From: JAPYWM01 sp964489015
GTDB lineage: Bacteria; Bacteroidota; Bacteroidia; SpSt-205
Length of the DNA stretch: 64,000 nucleotides
Reading direction: 5' to 3'
Assembly: GCA_964489015.1 (NCBI GenBank)
Contig: CAZAXD010000003.1
Location: forward strand, 1-64,000
A model generated the notes under the pieces. It was not told where the DNA came from. It searched no databases and worked only from the letters and a program-made list of their open reading frames with translations. Of the stretch, positions 54,349 to 62,693 are shown piece by piece. Positions within the stretch are counted from its first letter, which is position 1. Each line of letters opens with the position of its first letter. Made by a program: the position numbers and the translations under genes.

Positions 54349-56243
54349 TGAATTAGCCGACGCTATGGCTGTAGTTCCGCACATAAGGGCGAGATAGCGC
54401 TGAGAAGGTGATGGCACAAAAGGTCCTAGCTCATAGCTAGCCCATTTCTGGTCCACAAGCGCTATGGTATCCGCATCCATAACGGTGGGGTTTGGCCACG
54501 GACGGCGGAAATCATCCAGTTCAGCACTTTTTTGCGAAGCATCGATGACTAAATGCGGGAGCCCCTCTGCATCCGTTATAAGCTGCATATCTCGGCGTGG
54601 GTCCGTATTAGCCGCGAAACGCCAGAAAATGTCCCCTAAGTGCTGGATATCTAATTCGCCATCTAGTAGTAAAAGGACCTTTATGCTGCGAAAGGCGGGG
54701 TCTAGGGCAAGGGCTTGGCCCAGCTGCCTGCCGTGATGTTTTTTGTGCTTGGTGAAACGTCCGACCCAAATACGGATTCCTCGTTCCAAAAGAGATGTAT
54801 TGGCCTCCACCAGATCCGGGAAGCGGGTGGCTATCGCTTCTACCTGGAGCGCAGCAAAGGGGGTAGGATCTGCTCCAAGGGTTGCTTTTGGGTAGCATCG
54901 ATGGCTACTTTGCCACCGAAGGCCATTTGACTGCAGGCATGATCTAAAACATCTAGAGGCCCCTGGGCTATCAAGACATCAGTGCGTAGGTCTACGACGT
55001 CACTGGCGCGGCGCGCTACGGCCCAATAATCACTAGGGCGAATGTCCGTATCGATAATGATAGCGATCTTGGTCAGCATCAGCTGGCCAGCACCCCAAAG
55101 AGCATGAGCTACCTTGATGCCCTGCCCTGGGTATTCCTTCTGGATGCTAGCAATAGCTAGGTTGTGAAAAACCCCTTCAATCGGCAGATCCATGTCCACA
55201 ATCTCAGGGATCATGGTGAGACGGATTGGGGTCAGAAAGAGGCGTTCGGTTGCTTTGCCGATCCAGGCGTCCTCCTGAGGGGGGATGCCCACGATCGTAG
55301 CTGGATAGATGGCATCCTTTCGATGGGTAATAGCCGTCACGTGAAAAGCCGGATAATAATCGGGAAGCGAATAATAACCGGTGTGGTCGCCAAAAGGTCC
55401 TTCCAAAACCAGGGGCTCATTCGGATCGACATAGCCCTCGATCACAATGTCAGCGTCGGCTGGTACTGCTATAGGCTGGGTAATACCAGGGACGAGGGGG
55501 ACACCACGCCGCCGCAGAAACCCCGCCAATATATACTCATCAATGCCCTCGGGAAGTGGGGCTGTCGCCGCATAAGCATAAACGGGGTCTCCACCCAAGG
55601 CAATCGCTACCGGCATGCGCTGACCCGTCTGCTTCCAGGCTTCGTAGTGGCGGCGCGAGACTTTGTGGAGCTGCCAGTGCAGCGCGGTCGTTTGCTTATC
55701 TAAAACCTGTACTCGATACATGCCGACATTGCGCTGGCGCGTCTCTGGATGATAAGTGTGCACGATCGGCAGCGTGATATAAGGCCCGCCATCCGCTGGC
55801 CAGCATTGTAAGATCGGCAGCTTATAAAGGTCTACCGCCTCGCCCGTCAGGACAACCTCTTGACAAGGGGCCCGGCCTCGGGCTTGGCGCGGTAGAAATC
55901 CCGCTACCTCCGCTAAATCTGGTAAAAGCCGAAGCTTCTCGAGCAGGCCTTGTTTGGGACTCAGCAGCTTGTGAAATAGGGCTTCCATGCGGGTACTAAT
56001 CGCCTCCAAGCTAGAAGCCCCTAAGGCTATGGCCATCCTTCGTTCAGAACCGTAAGCATTAATCAGCACGGGAAAGTCGGTGCCCGTGTTTTCAAATAAC
56101 ACCGCAGGCCCGCCAGCTTTAGAGAGCCGGTCGACAATCTCTGTTATTTCTAGCTTGGGACTCACGGGTACTCGGACCCGCTTCAATTCACCCGCGGCTT
56201 CGAGCTGTGCCACGAAAGTCCTGAGCCCGCCACGCCCAGACAT
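54346..56243 (-). pseudogene. UbiD-family decarboxylase with one frameshift
   Basis: From ATG 56243, UbiD sequence (prFMN-dependent decarboxylase) runs in one frame with PFGDHTGYYS, PPQEDAWIGKATERLFL and MAFGGKVAIDATQKQP, ending at TAG after LLRSR. A change at a five-base C run (gene strand; 54859-54863) brings the next frame: FAALQVEAIATRFPDLVEAN, then VLLLLDGELDIQHLGDIFWRF and DPRRDMQLITD, which are normal UbiD C-terminal elements. Restored length is about 632 residues, as in menaquinone UbiD proteins of this phylum (MqnL-like role possible). It may be a sequencing indel, a real mutation or programmed slippage. Only one lesion is seen, so the gene may be functional. Confidence 0.8.
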
Positions 56244-56266
56244 GCCCTGCAAAACAAAAACCCGCC

Positions 56267-57433
56267 TTATTGCACGCGCTCAACGACCAGGGCCGACGCC
56301 CCGCCCCCCCCGTTACAAATGCCTGCTACGCCATACTTTCCACCAATCTGCGCTAAGACATTGAGCAACGTGACTAAGATGCGTGCCCCACTGGCCCCGA
56401 GTGGATGACCTAAAGCGACCGCACCGCCAAAAATGTTTAGCTTTTCTCGATTTATGCCTAGAATTTTCTGATTGGCTAAAGCCACAGCTGAGAAAGCCTC
56501 ATTTATTTCAAAGGCATCTATGACATAAATAGGCAGGGCTGCTCGTGCTAAAGCTTTTTGAATGGCATCCGTGGGGGCGATGGTAAACCACTCGGGCTCC
56601 CGCGCCGCATCGGCCCAGCTGACAATACGTGCGAGTGGTGTGAGCTGATGTTGTTTGACAGCTTTTTCGCTGGCCAAAATCAGCGCTGCAGCCCCGTCGT
56701 TGATTTTAGAGGCGTTGGCGGCGGTGATAGTCCCGTCGGGCCTAAAGGCTGGCTTCAGCGTCGGGATCTTGTCAAAACGAGCTCGGCTTGGCTCTTCGTC
56801 TTCCCTTACTACCCCGGCCTGAGTCGATACGGGGACGATCTCCGGCGCCAAGCGCTCTTCTTTCTGGGCTTTTTGGGCGCGCTGGTAGGACTCTATGGCG
56901 TAGGCGTCCTGCTCCTCACGAGATAGCCCATATGTGCTGGCACACGTTTCCGTAACCGTACCCATGGTAAGGCCGCAGAAGGCGTCCTCTAATCCATCTC
57001 GTAGAATCGCATCTAAGAGTGTGATGTGGCCATACCGCTGACCTGTGCGATAATTCGGCAGATAGAACGGCGCCTGGCTCATGCTTTCCATCCCGCCGGC
57101 TGCGATGATGTCAGCTTCTCCCAGGGCTATTGTTTGCGCCGCGATCATCACGGCTTTGAGACCTGAAGCACAGACCTTATTGATCAGCGTCGCTGGGGTA
57201 GTGGGGGGAAGGCCGGCCTTGAGGGCGACCTGTGTCGCTGGCGCTTGGCCTAGATTCGCGGAAAGCACATTCCCAAAATAAACCGCCTCGACGGCCTCGC
57301 TGGGCAGCTTAGCGGCTTCTAAGGCAGCCTTTAGCGCCGTGGCTCCTAAGTCCGTCGCTTTTATCTCGGCCAGCTTCCCCATGAAGCTCCCAATGGGCGT
57401 TCGTCGGGCCGCTACGATGTAAACCGCTTCCAT
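56267..57433 (-). CDS. Acetyl-CoA C-acetyltransferase (thiolase)
   Basis: A 388-residue thiolase interconverting acetoacetyl-CoA and two acetyl-CoA, or acting on longer 3-ketoacyl-CoA. Catalytic residues are all visible: Cys in NKVCASGLKAV, His in GHPLGASGARI, and the second Cys in CNGGGGAS, with AANASKINDGAAA and DAFEINEAFS. Length and the YIVAARRTPIGSF opening are standard. ATG 57433 follows a -7 box by 4 nt. With the acyl-CoA dehydrogenase and acyl-CoA synthetase in this window it fits short-chain acyl-CoA metabolism. Confidence 0.95.
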   Translation of the reverse strand: MEAVYIVAARRTPIGSFMGKLAEIKATDLGATALKAALEAAKLPSEAVEAVYFGNVLSANLGQAPATQVALKAGLPPTTPATLINKVCASGLKAVMIAAQTIALGEADIIAAGGMESMSQAPFYLPNYRTGQRYGHITLLDAILRDGLEDAFCGLTMGTVTETCASTYGLSREEQDAYAIESYQRAQKAQKEERLAPEIVPVSTQAGVVREDEEPSRARFDKIPTLKPAFRPDGTITAANASKINDGAAALILASEKAVKQHQLTPLARIVSWADAAREPEWFTIAPTDAIQKALARAALPIYVIDAFEINEAFSAVALANQKILGINREKLNIFGGAVALGHPLGASGARILVTLLNVLAQIGGKYGVAGICNGGGGASALVVERVQ

Positions 57434-57437
57434 TGAA

Positions 57438-57445
57438 CAAAAGTA
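57438..57445 (-). promoter_or_regulatory. -7 box of the thiolase gene
   Basis: TACTTTTG on the minus strand, exact consensus, 4 nt before ATG 57433. Confidence 0.6.
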
Positions 57446-57538
57446 TCTCAACCGCTTCAATCCAAGTCATGAACCTAGCTCACGCCAGACTCGCGTCCAG
57501 AGGTCCCTGGTCACTAGGAGCAACAAGTAGTAAACCAT

Positions 57539-57546
57539 TACCTTTG
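57539..57546 (+). promoter_or_regulatory. -7 box of the ferritin-VIT gene
   Basis: TACCTTTG is an exact match, 5 nt before GTG 57552. It supports a GTG start. Confidence 0.6.
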
Positions 57547-57551
57547 CTATA

Positions 57552-58433
57552 GTGCGTGAGAAGGCCTGGGTATTCGCTTGCGAGGAGCTTTTGAACTACA
57601 CCTTTTATGACTGGCTCAGTCAAACGGTTTCTGATGCAAGTCTCAGTAGGCTCCTCCTGGATTTTGCGATTGAAGAAAAGAAGCATTTTGAATTCTGGGC
57701 TAATTATTCTGAAAGAAAGCCCAAGTATAGTCGAATGAAACTATGGCTCTATAAGCTACTTGTCAAAATTCTCGGTATAACGTTTGTACTGCGTTTATTG
57801 GAACGGCATGAGCATAAGACGATAGCGGCTTATCGGGCGTTGGCTGAAGAGCTGAAAGAGCCTGAGCGAGAAGCGCTATTAGCCCTGATTGCGGCGGAGG
57901 AGCGTCACGAGCATGCGTTTTTGCAAGAGCTCGGTAAACACGAGTCCCGCCTCAACTACATCGGTTTTGTGGTACTAGGGCTTTCTGATGCTATTATTGA
58001 GGTGACTGGGGTTCATGCGGGATTTTTAGGGGCTTCTCATCGTACCTTGGCAGCAGGGGTAGCCGGTTTGATCGTGGGCTTTGCGGCTTCCATCTCGATG
58101 GCGGCCGCTGCCTATCTCCAAGCCAAGCAAAACCCCGTCGTCTCGCCTATCCGCTCAGCCCTCTATACCGGGACTTCGTATATCTTCGCCGTTTTTCTCC
58201 TAGCCTTGCCTTACTTCTTAGTAAAGAATGCCCTATTGGCTTTCTGGCTTTCGGTCGCCTTGGCCGTCTTATTGATAGGCTCTTTTGTCTTTTACAGCTC
58301 CGTCATTTTTGAGAGGAATTTTCTGGGGGGATTTATAGAAAGTACTCTTGTTTTAGGTGGAATGGCTATTGCTTCTTATGGATTTGGAGAACTTATTAGG
58401 TGGCTAATCCCAGAAGCCTTTCTATTAGACTAA
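57552..58433 (+). CDS. Ferritin-like/VIT1-CCC1 iron transporter fusion
   Basis: A 293-residue protein. The N-terminal rubrerythrin-type four-helix domain (about 1-135) carries diiron ligand motifs EEKKHFEFW and EERHEHAFL. The C-terminal VIT1/CCC1-like membrane domain (about 140-290) has VLGLSDAIIEVTGVHAG, then AASISMAAAAYLQ and further TM segments. Fusions of this kind (MbfA-like) export or sequester Fe/Mn and protect against iron stress. The GTG start follows a -7 box; no iron-responsive operator was recognised. Confidence 0.88.
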   Translation: MREKAWVFACEELLNYTFYDWLSQTVSDASLSRLLLDFAIEEKKHFEFWANYSERKPKYSRMKLWLYKLLVKILGITFVLRLLERHEHKTIAAYRALAEELKEPEREALLALIAAEERHEHAFLQELGKHESRLNYIGFVVLGLSDAIIEVTGVHAGFLGASHRTLAAGVAGLIVGFAASISMAAAAYLQAKQNPVVSPIRSALYTGTSYIFAVFLLALPYFLVKNALLAFWLSVALAVLLIGSFVFYSSVIFERNFLGGFIESTLVLGGMAIASYGFGELIRWLIPEAFLLD

Positions 58434-58478
58434 TCGCAAACTCATGCGGCTATTGTGTGGTGGATAGGGTTAGACTGC

Positions 58479-58486
58479 TAAATTTG
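58479..58486 (+). promoter_or_regulatory. -7 box of the TSP3/OmpA gene
   Basis: TAAATTTG is an exact match, 8 nt before ATG 58495. Confidence 0.55.
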
Positions 58487-58494
58487 TCGCCGGT

Positions 58495-61038
58495 ATGCAT
58501 AGGTTCAGGCTGCTGCTGGTTGGACTTGGTTTAGTGTGGAGCCAGCAGTATTATCCTTTTGCGATGGGCCACTCGGCTGGTGTCCTCGGTGCCCAGATCA
58601 ACCCCGCTGCTATCGCAGACAGTCGGTACCGCTTTGACCTCCTATTTGGCGGAATGAGTCTGAATTTGACCAATAACTACGTCGGGGCCAAACGTCGCCT
58701 TTTGACAGATTTTTTGAGTGGGAGTCTGAATGATACGGTGGATTTCCGGCGGTATTACTTAGAGGATGACTATCTCAATCCCTCTCTCAAACAGGTACGC
58801 TTTGAGCAGCAGGTTTTATTACCCAGTTTTCTGCTCACCTTGGGGCGACGTTCGGCCATCGCTCTCAACCTCCGGATGCGCAATCGTTTAAGCCTCAATA
58901 ATGTCGATTATCGGTTAGCTAAGCTCTCTTACGAGGAGCTCGAGTATCCGCCGTACTGGAATACTGTTATCGAAGGGGGAGACCTGAGCTTCCAATACGT
59001 CACCTATTACGACATTGCTTTGACTTATGCCCGGGTTTTACTCAACCGCGGCCAGCACTTTCTCAAGGGTGGAGTGACTCTCAAGTATATACACGGTGTA
59101 TACGGTGCGTACTTCTATGTGGATAGGTATCGCTTCCGGTACCAGTTTTATAACGATGATACTTTGGCCATCGAGCCGGGCTCACGTTTTTTCTGGGGCC
59201 ACGCAGCTAACGTAGACTATAATATCTACGAAAAAATCGTTGATCGGCCTTTTGATTGGCAGACTCGTTTTTCATTAGGCGGCGATGTTGGACTCATTTA
59301 TGAGTTTCGGCCCAAGTTTGAGCGGTATCTATATGACATGGATGGGGAAGTCGGACTAGAGCGTCGGGAACGGGATAAGTATTTCCTGCGTTTGGGTGCT
59401 TCTGTACTGGACATCTGGTCCCGTATGCGCTTTGTCAAAGGCCCCTTGAGCAATGCCATTGAAATTACACCGAATAATTTGTCTACAGCGCTTCACGAGT
59501 GGAATCTACGGCCGGTGCGCATCTCTTCGATCCAGGATTTTAATGACACCCTCAGACAGCGGTTTGGAATAGCGGACTCGAATCCTGATTTCATTTTGCG
59601 CATGCCTACCATGCTAAACTTGCAGTTAGATTGGCGGGTAGCAGGGCCGTTTTACATAGGTGGGATGGCGACTTTTCCGTTTGGTAAGCGGATCGAGGAT
59701 CTGCGTGCCCCCCGCACGTACACCGTGTACCCCCGTATAGAAACGCCTTACGTGAGCTTAGGCGTGCCCTTCACGGTCAATGACCTAGGCGAGAAGCTCT
59801 GGGGAGTAGCGCTCAAGGTTGGCCCCCTTGTGGTTGGGACGAATAGCTTAGGGTGGTTCTTTGGCCAGCCGGTTCTGCGCACCTTAGACTTTTATTTTAT
59901 GTTCAAGATGGGTCTGCCGTATCGCCGAGTCCGAGATCGTGACAAAGACGCGGTGTCTGATAAGCGCGATTTGTGTCGAGAAGTTCCAGGCGTATGGGCC
60001 TTCCAAGGTTGTCCTGATACGGATGGCGACTACATCCCTGACAAGGATGACGTTTGTCCAACCGATCCTGGTGTGCCCAAGTTCCAGGGCTGTCCGGATA
60101 CCGATAATGACGACATTCCGGACAAGGAGGACACGTGTCCGACGGAAGCGGGTCTGGCCAAATTTAAGGGCTGTCCAGATCGTGATGGGGACGATATCCC
60201 TGACAAAGAGGATGCTTGTCCAGAGGAGGCGGGACTCACTCAGTTTCGCGGCTGTCCTGACCGAGATGGGGATGGGGTGGTCGATAAAGAAGATGCCTGT
60301 CCTGACCAGAAAGGTTTAGCCCAATTTGCGGGCTGTCCGGATACCGATGGGGATGGTGTGCAGGACAAAGAGGATGCCTGTCCTACGCAGGCTGGTCTGA
60401 TTGCCTTCAAGGGCTGTCCAGATTCGGACGATGACGGCATTCCTGATAAAGACGACGTCTGCCCGTCCAAGCCTGGACCGGTCGCCTATCAAGGCTGCCC
60501 TGACAGTGACGGAGATGGACTGGCAGATAATATTGACCGCTGCCCTGACCGCCTAGGCCCTACTGAGAATAAAGGATGTCCTTATGAAGACCAGGATAAT
60601 GATGGCGTGCTCGACAAAGAAGATGACTGTCCGTTTACGCCTGGAACTAAGGCCAATCGAGGCTGTCCCGACATTCCTAAGGAGCAAAAGCGCATTCTCG
60701 ATTTGGCCTTCCGAAACCTCGAATTTGAGACCGCCAAGGCCATCATCCGCGAAAGGTCATTACCATACCTAGATACCTTGGCACAGCTTCTCATCGACAA
60801 TCCTAGCTACAAACTCAAAATCTCTGGGCACACGGATAATCAAGGTAAATTAGAATACAACATGAAGCTCTCCAGAGAGAGAGCAGAAGCCGTGCGTAAT
60901 TATTTGGTGTCGCGCGGTGTATCAGCGGATCGCTTCATTGTAGAGTATTTTGGGCCGCTGCGGCCAATAGCTTCCAATGCTACGCCGGAGGGGCGGGCGC
61001 GAAATCGGCGGGTCGAGATGAAGATTGTATTCGAGTAG
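58495..61038 (+). CDS. Outer-membrane barrel with nine TSP3 repeats and OmpA domain
   Basis: An 847-residue protein. Signal MHRFRLLLVGLGLVWSQ is followed by a beta-barrel region (about 20-480) of the DUF5723 kind. Then come nine tandem Ca-binding thrombospondin type 3-like repeats of 27 residues (about 481-725; pattern DxDGDxxPDKEDxCP...GCP). The C-terminal OmpA/Pal domain (about 735-847) has ISGHTDNQGKLEYNMKLS and NRRVEMKI, and binds peptidoglycan. The protein links outer membrane and cell wall through a stiff, Ca-dependent stalk. Such proteins are common in Bacteroidota. Confidence 0.9.
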   Translation: MHRFRLLLVGLGLVWSQQYYPFAMGHSAGVLGAQINPAAIADSRYRFDLLFGGMSLNLTNNYVGAKRRLLTDFLSGSLNDTVDFRRYYLEDDYLNPSLKQVRFEQQVLLPSFLLTLGRRSAIALNLRMRNRLSLNNVDYRLAKLSYEELEYPPYWNTVIEGGDLSFQYVTYYDIALTYARVLLNRGQHFLKGGVTLKYIHGVYGAYFYVDRYRFRYQFYNDDTLAIEPGSRFFWGHAANVDYNIYEKIVDRPFDWQTRFSLGGDVGLIYEFRPKFERYLYDMDGEVGLERRERDKYFLRLGASVLDIWSRMRFVKGPLSNAIEITPNNLSTALHEWNLRPVRISSIQDFNDTLRQRFGIADSNPDFILRMPTMLNLQLDWRVAGPFYIGGMATFPFGKRIEDLRAPRTYTVYPRIETPYVSLGVPFTVNDLGEKLWGVALKVGPLVVGTNSLGWFFGQPVLRTLDFYFMFKMGLPYRRVRDRDKDAVSDKRDLCREVPGVWAFQGCPDTDGDYIPDKDDVCPTDPGVPKFQGCPDTDNDDIPDKEDTCPTEAGLAKFKGCPDRDGDDIPDKEDACPEEAGLTQFRGCPDRDGDGVVDKEDACPDQKGLAQFAGCPDTDGDGVQDKEDACPTQAGLIAFKGCPDSDDDGIPDKDDVCPSKPGPVAYQGCPDSDGDGLADNIDRCPDRLGPTENKGCPYEDQDNDGVLDKEDDCPFTPGTKANRGCPDIPKEQKRILDLAFRNLEFETAKAIIRERSLPYLDTLAQLLIDNPSYKLKISGHTDNQGKLEYNMKLSRERAEAVRNYLVSRGVSADRFIVEYFGPLRPIASNATPEGRARNRRVEMKIVFE
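59935..60669 (+). repeat. Nine tandem 81-bp TSP3-coding repeats
   Basis: Each unit encodes 27 residues with Asp-rich Ca-binding loops and a Cys pair; the last unit has two extra residues. DNA copies have diverged, especially the last two and the first. Confidence 0.85.
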
Positions 61039-61055
61039 GCGTAAAGGAACTTCTA

Positions 61056-61099
61056 AAAGACTAAGGCGCTGGCCCTGCAGGGCCAGCGCCTTAGTCTTT
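61056..61099. terminator. Perfect 44-bp palindrome, bidirectional terminator
   Basis: Perfect inverted repeat with 22-bp arms centred at 61077/61078 (core GGCCCTGCAGGGCC), A run on the left and T run on the right. It sits 18 bp after the TSP3/OmpA stop and 23 bp before the stop of convergent kinase 2, so it can end both transcripts. Confidence 0.85.
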
Positions 61100-61121
61100 G
61101 TCAATCTATGGGCCTTGTAAG

Positions 61122-62690
61122 CTAAGGGCAATTCCGCTCACTTAGCTGCGTTATTCCTCGAATGCGTTCATCTTTTACGATGATACGGATGTGCTTGATC
61201 TTGCAGGCGTACTGGGCGGGAAAGGTCTGTATGTCGTAATAGGTTTCATAGCGACCCCAGAGCCGATTGTAGCGCTTTTTGGGGATGTTTTCTGTGCGGG
61301 GCTTGGTTTTGTAGGCGTAGTAGAGCTCTCCTTCTAGAAGCCAGCCCTCTTCGGCTTTCGTGGGTGAATGACTTAGTTGCCAGGACACGCTATCCCGCAA
61401 GAGGTTGCTCCAGAAGGCTTGGTAGCCGGTCATGACCTCGGTAACAGGTATATTGGATTTGTCGAAAAAGCTTGCCAAGCTAGGACTAAATAGCGTCTGC
61501 AACTGGCCAGCATCGTGGGCACGAATCGCGTGAATCCAGCGCTCCACTGTAGCTTCTGCTGCCTTACGAGCGCGGTTTTGCATAATTAGGATCAAAACGA
61601 GAAAAGCTACGCTCAATAAGACCACACCGGCGATGATTCCGCCGAGTAGGCGCTGTTTGGGGGAGCCTTTTGTGAGCTTCTCGGCTGAGGAGCGAAGCCT
61701 TAGGATAGTTTCTTGAATCCAGGGGCCACGATGCGGTATGCCTGTAGCGGTGGCTTGGGTCAGGGCTGGATTCGGCGCGGCTCTTTTCGTAGCTTGGGCG
61801 GAGGTGGCACTGAGGTTTGGGTAGCGCGCAGCAATCCGAATCAGCTCATGAGCAAATGCTTTGCAATGTTGAAAGCGGTCATCAGGCTTTTTAGCCAGTG
61901 CTTTATGAAGGACCTCCTCTAACTCCTGGGGTAAGTGAGGATTTAGGGTGCGTAGGGAGGGCGGGGCCTCCGTGGCGATCTTGACTAAGATCTCAAATTC
62001 TGACAGCTCCGTGCGGTCATACATTTGCCGCCCTGTCAGCATTTCAAAGAGCACAATGCCCAGAGAGTAGATGTCAGACCGGTGATCAATTTCAGACGGG
62101 GATTTCGCCCGGAGCTGTTCGGGACTCATGTAAGCGACTGTGCCTAAGGTGGTACCGGTCTTGGTCAGCTCTGGGGAGTCGCCGCCTTGGGTGCCGTCGC
62201 CCGAGAGGATGCGAGCAATCCCAAAGTCGAGAACCTTCGCTACGTTGTCGTTCCGAATCAGAATATTACTAGGCTTGATGTCTCGGTGAATGACACCGTG
62301 CGTATGAGCATAATCAAAAGCCTCCAGTACCTGTAAAAAAAGCTCCAGAGCCTGATCCAGGGGGAGGGGCCCTTGAATGACCCGATGAATGTATCTATCC
62401 AGGGATACGCCCTCTACATATTCCATGACCAGAAAAAGCCCCTCTGGCCTGTCCCAAAAGTCATAAAGCTGAACGATATTTGGATGATTGAGCCGGGATA
62501 AAATCAGGGCCTCTCGCCGAAACCGCTCCCGAATGCGTGGATCCTGGGCTAAGCTCGGACTAATAACCTTAATAGCCACCTTGCGCTCTATCTCCGTGTG
62601 TACTCCGAGATAGACCTCGCCCATTCCGCCTTGTCCCAGGAGCTTCTCGATTCGATAATTCAATAGCTTTTTCCCTAGAAGGCTGGTCAT
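61122..62690 (-). CDS. Membrane Ser/Thr protein kinase, kinase 2
   Basis: A 522-residue Hanks-type kinase. Catalytic domain (about 8-285): GQGGMGEVY, VAIKVIS, HRDIKPSNIL, LDFGIARIL, MSPEQLRA. A basic linker leads to one TM segment (about 350-372, GGIIAGVVLLSVAFLVLILI). The extracytoplasmic domain of about 145 residues (WIHAIRAHDAGQLQTLFSP start) resembles NTF2/SnoaL-like folds seen in nuclear-transport-factor-type sensor domains. It lies 3 bp after the PP2C gene, so kinase and phosphatase form a pair. The kinase core is closely similar to kinase 1 at 8144-9661, but the outer domains differ. Confidence 0.93.
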   Translation of the reverse strand: MTSLLGKKLLNYRIEKLLGQGGMGEVYLGVHTEIERKVAIKVISPSLAQDPRIRERFRREALILSRLNHPNIVQLYDFWDRPEGLFLVMEYVEGVSLDRYIHRVIQGPLPLDQALELFLQVLEAFDYAHTHGVIHRDIKPSNILIRNDNVAKVLDFGIARILSGDGTQGGDSPELTKTGTTLGTVAYMSPEQLRAKSPSEIDHRSDIYSLGIVLFEMLTGRQMYDRTELSEFEILVKIATEAPPSLRTLNPHLPQELEEVLHKALAKKPDDRFQHCKAFAHELIRIAARYPNLSATSAQATKRAAPNPALTQATATGIPHRGPWIQETILRLRSSAEKLTKGSPKQRLLGGIIAGVVLLSVAFLVLILIMQNRARKAAEATVERWIHAIRAHDAGQLQTLFSPSLASFFDKSNIPVTEVMTGYQAFWSNLLRDSVSWQLSHSPTKAEEGWLLEGELYYAYKTKPRTENIPKKRYNRLWGRYETYYDIQTFPAQYACKIKHIRIIVKDERIRGITQLSERNCP

Positions 62691-62693
62691 GGA

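Noticed and set aside
60030..60470. Minus-strand Ser/Gly-rich ORFs opposite the TSP3 repeats
   Set aside because: Repetitive antisense translations of the 81-bp repeats, no promoter box, no known family.
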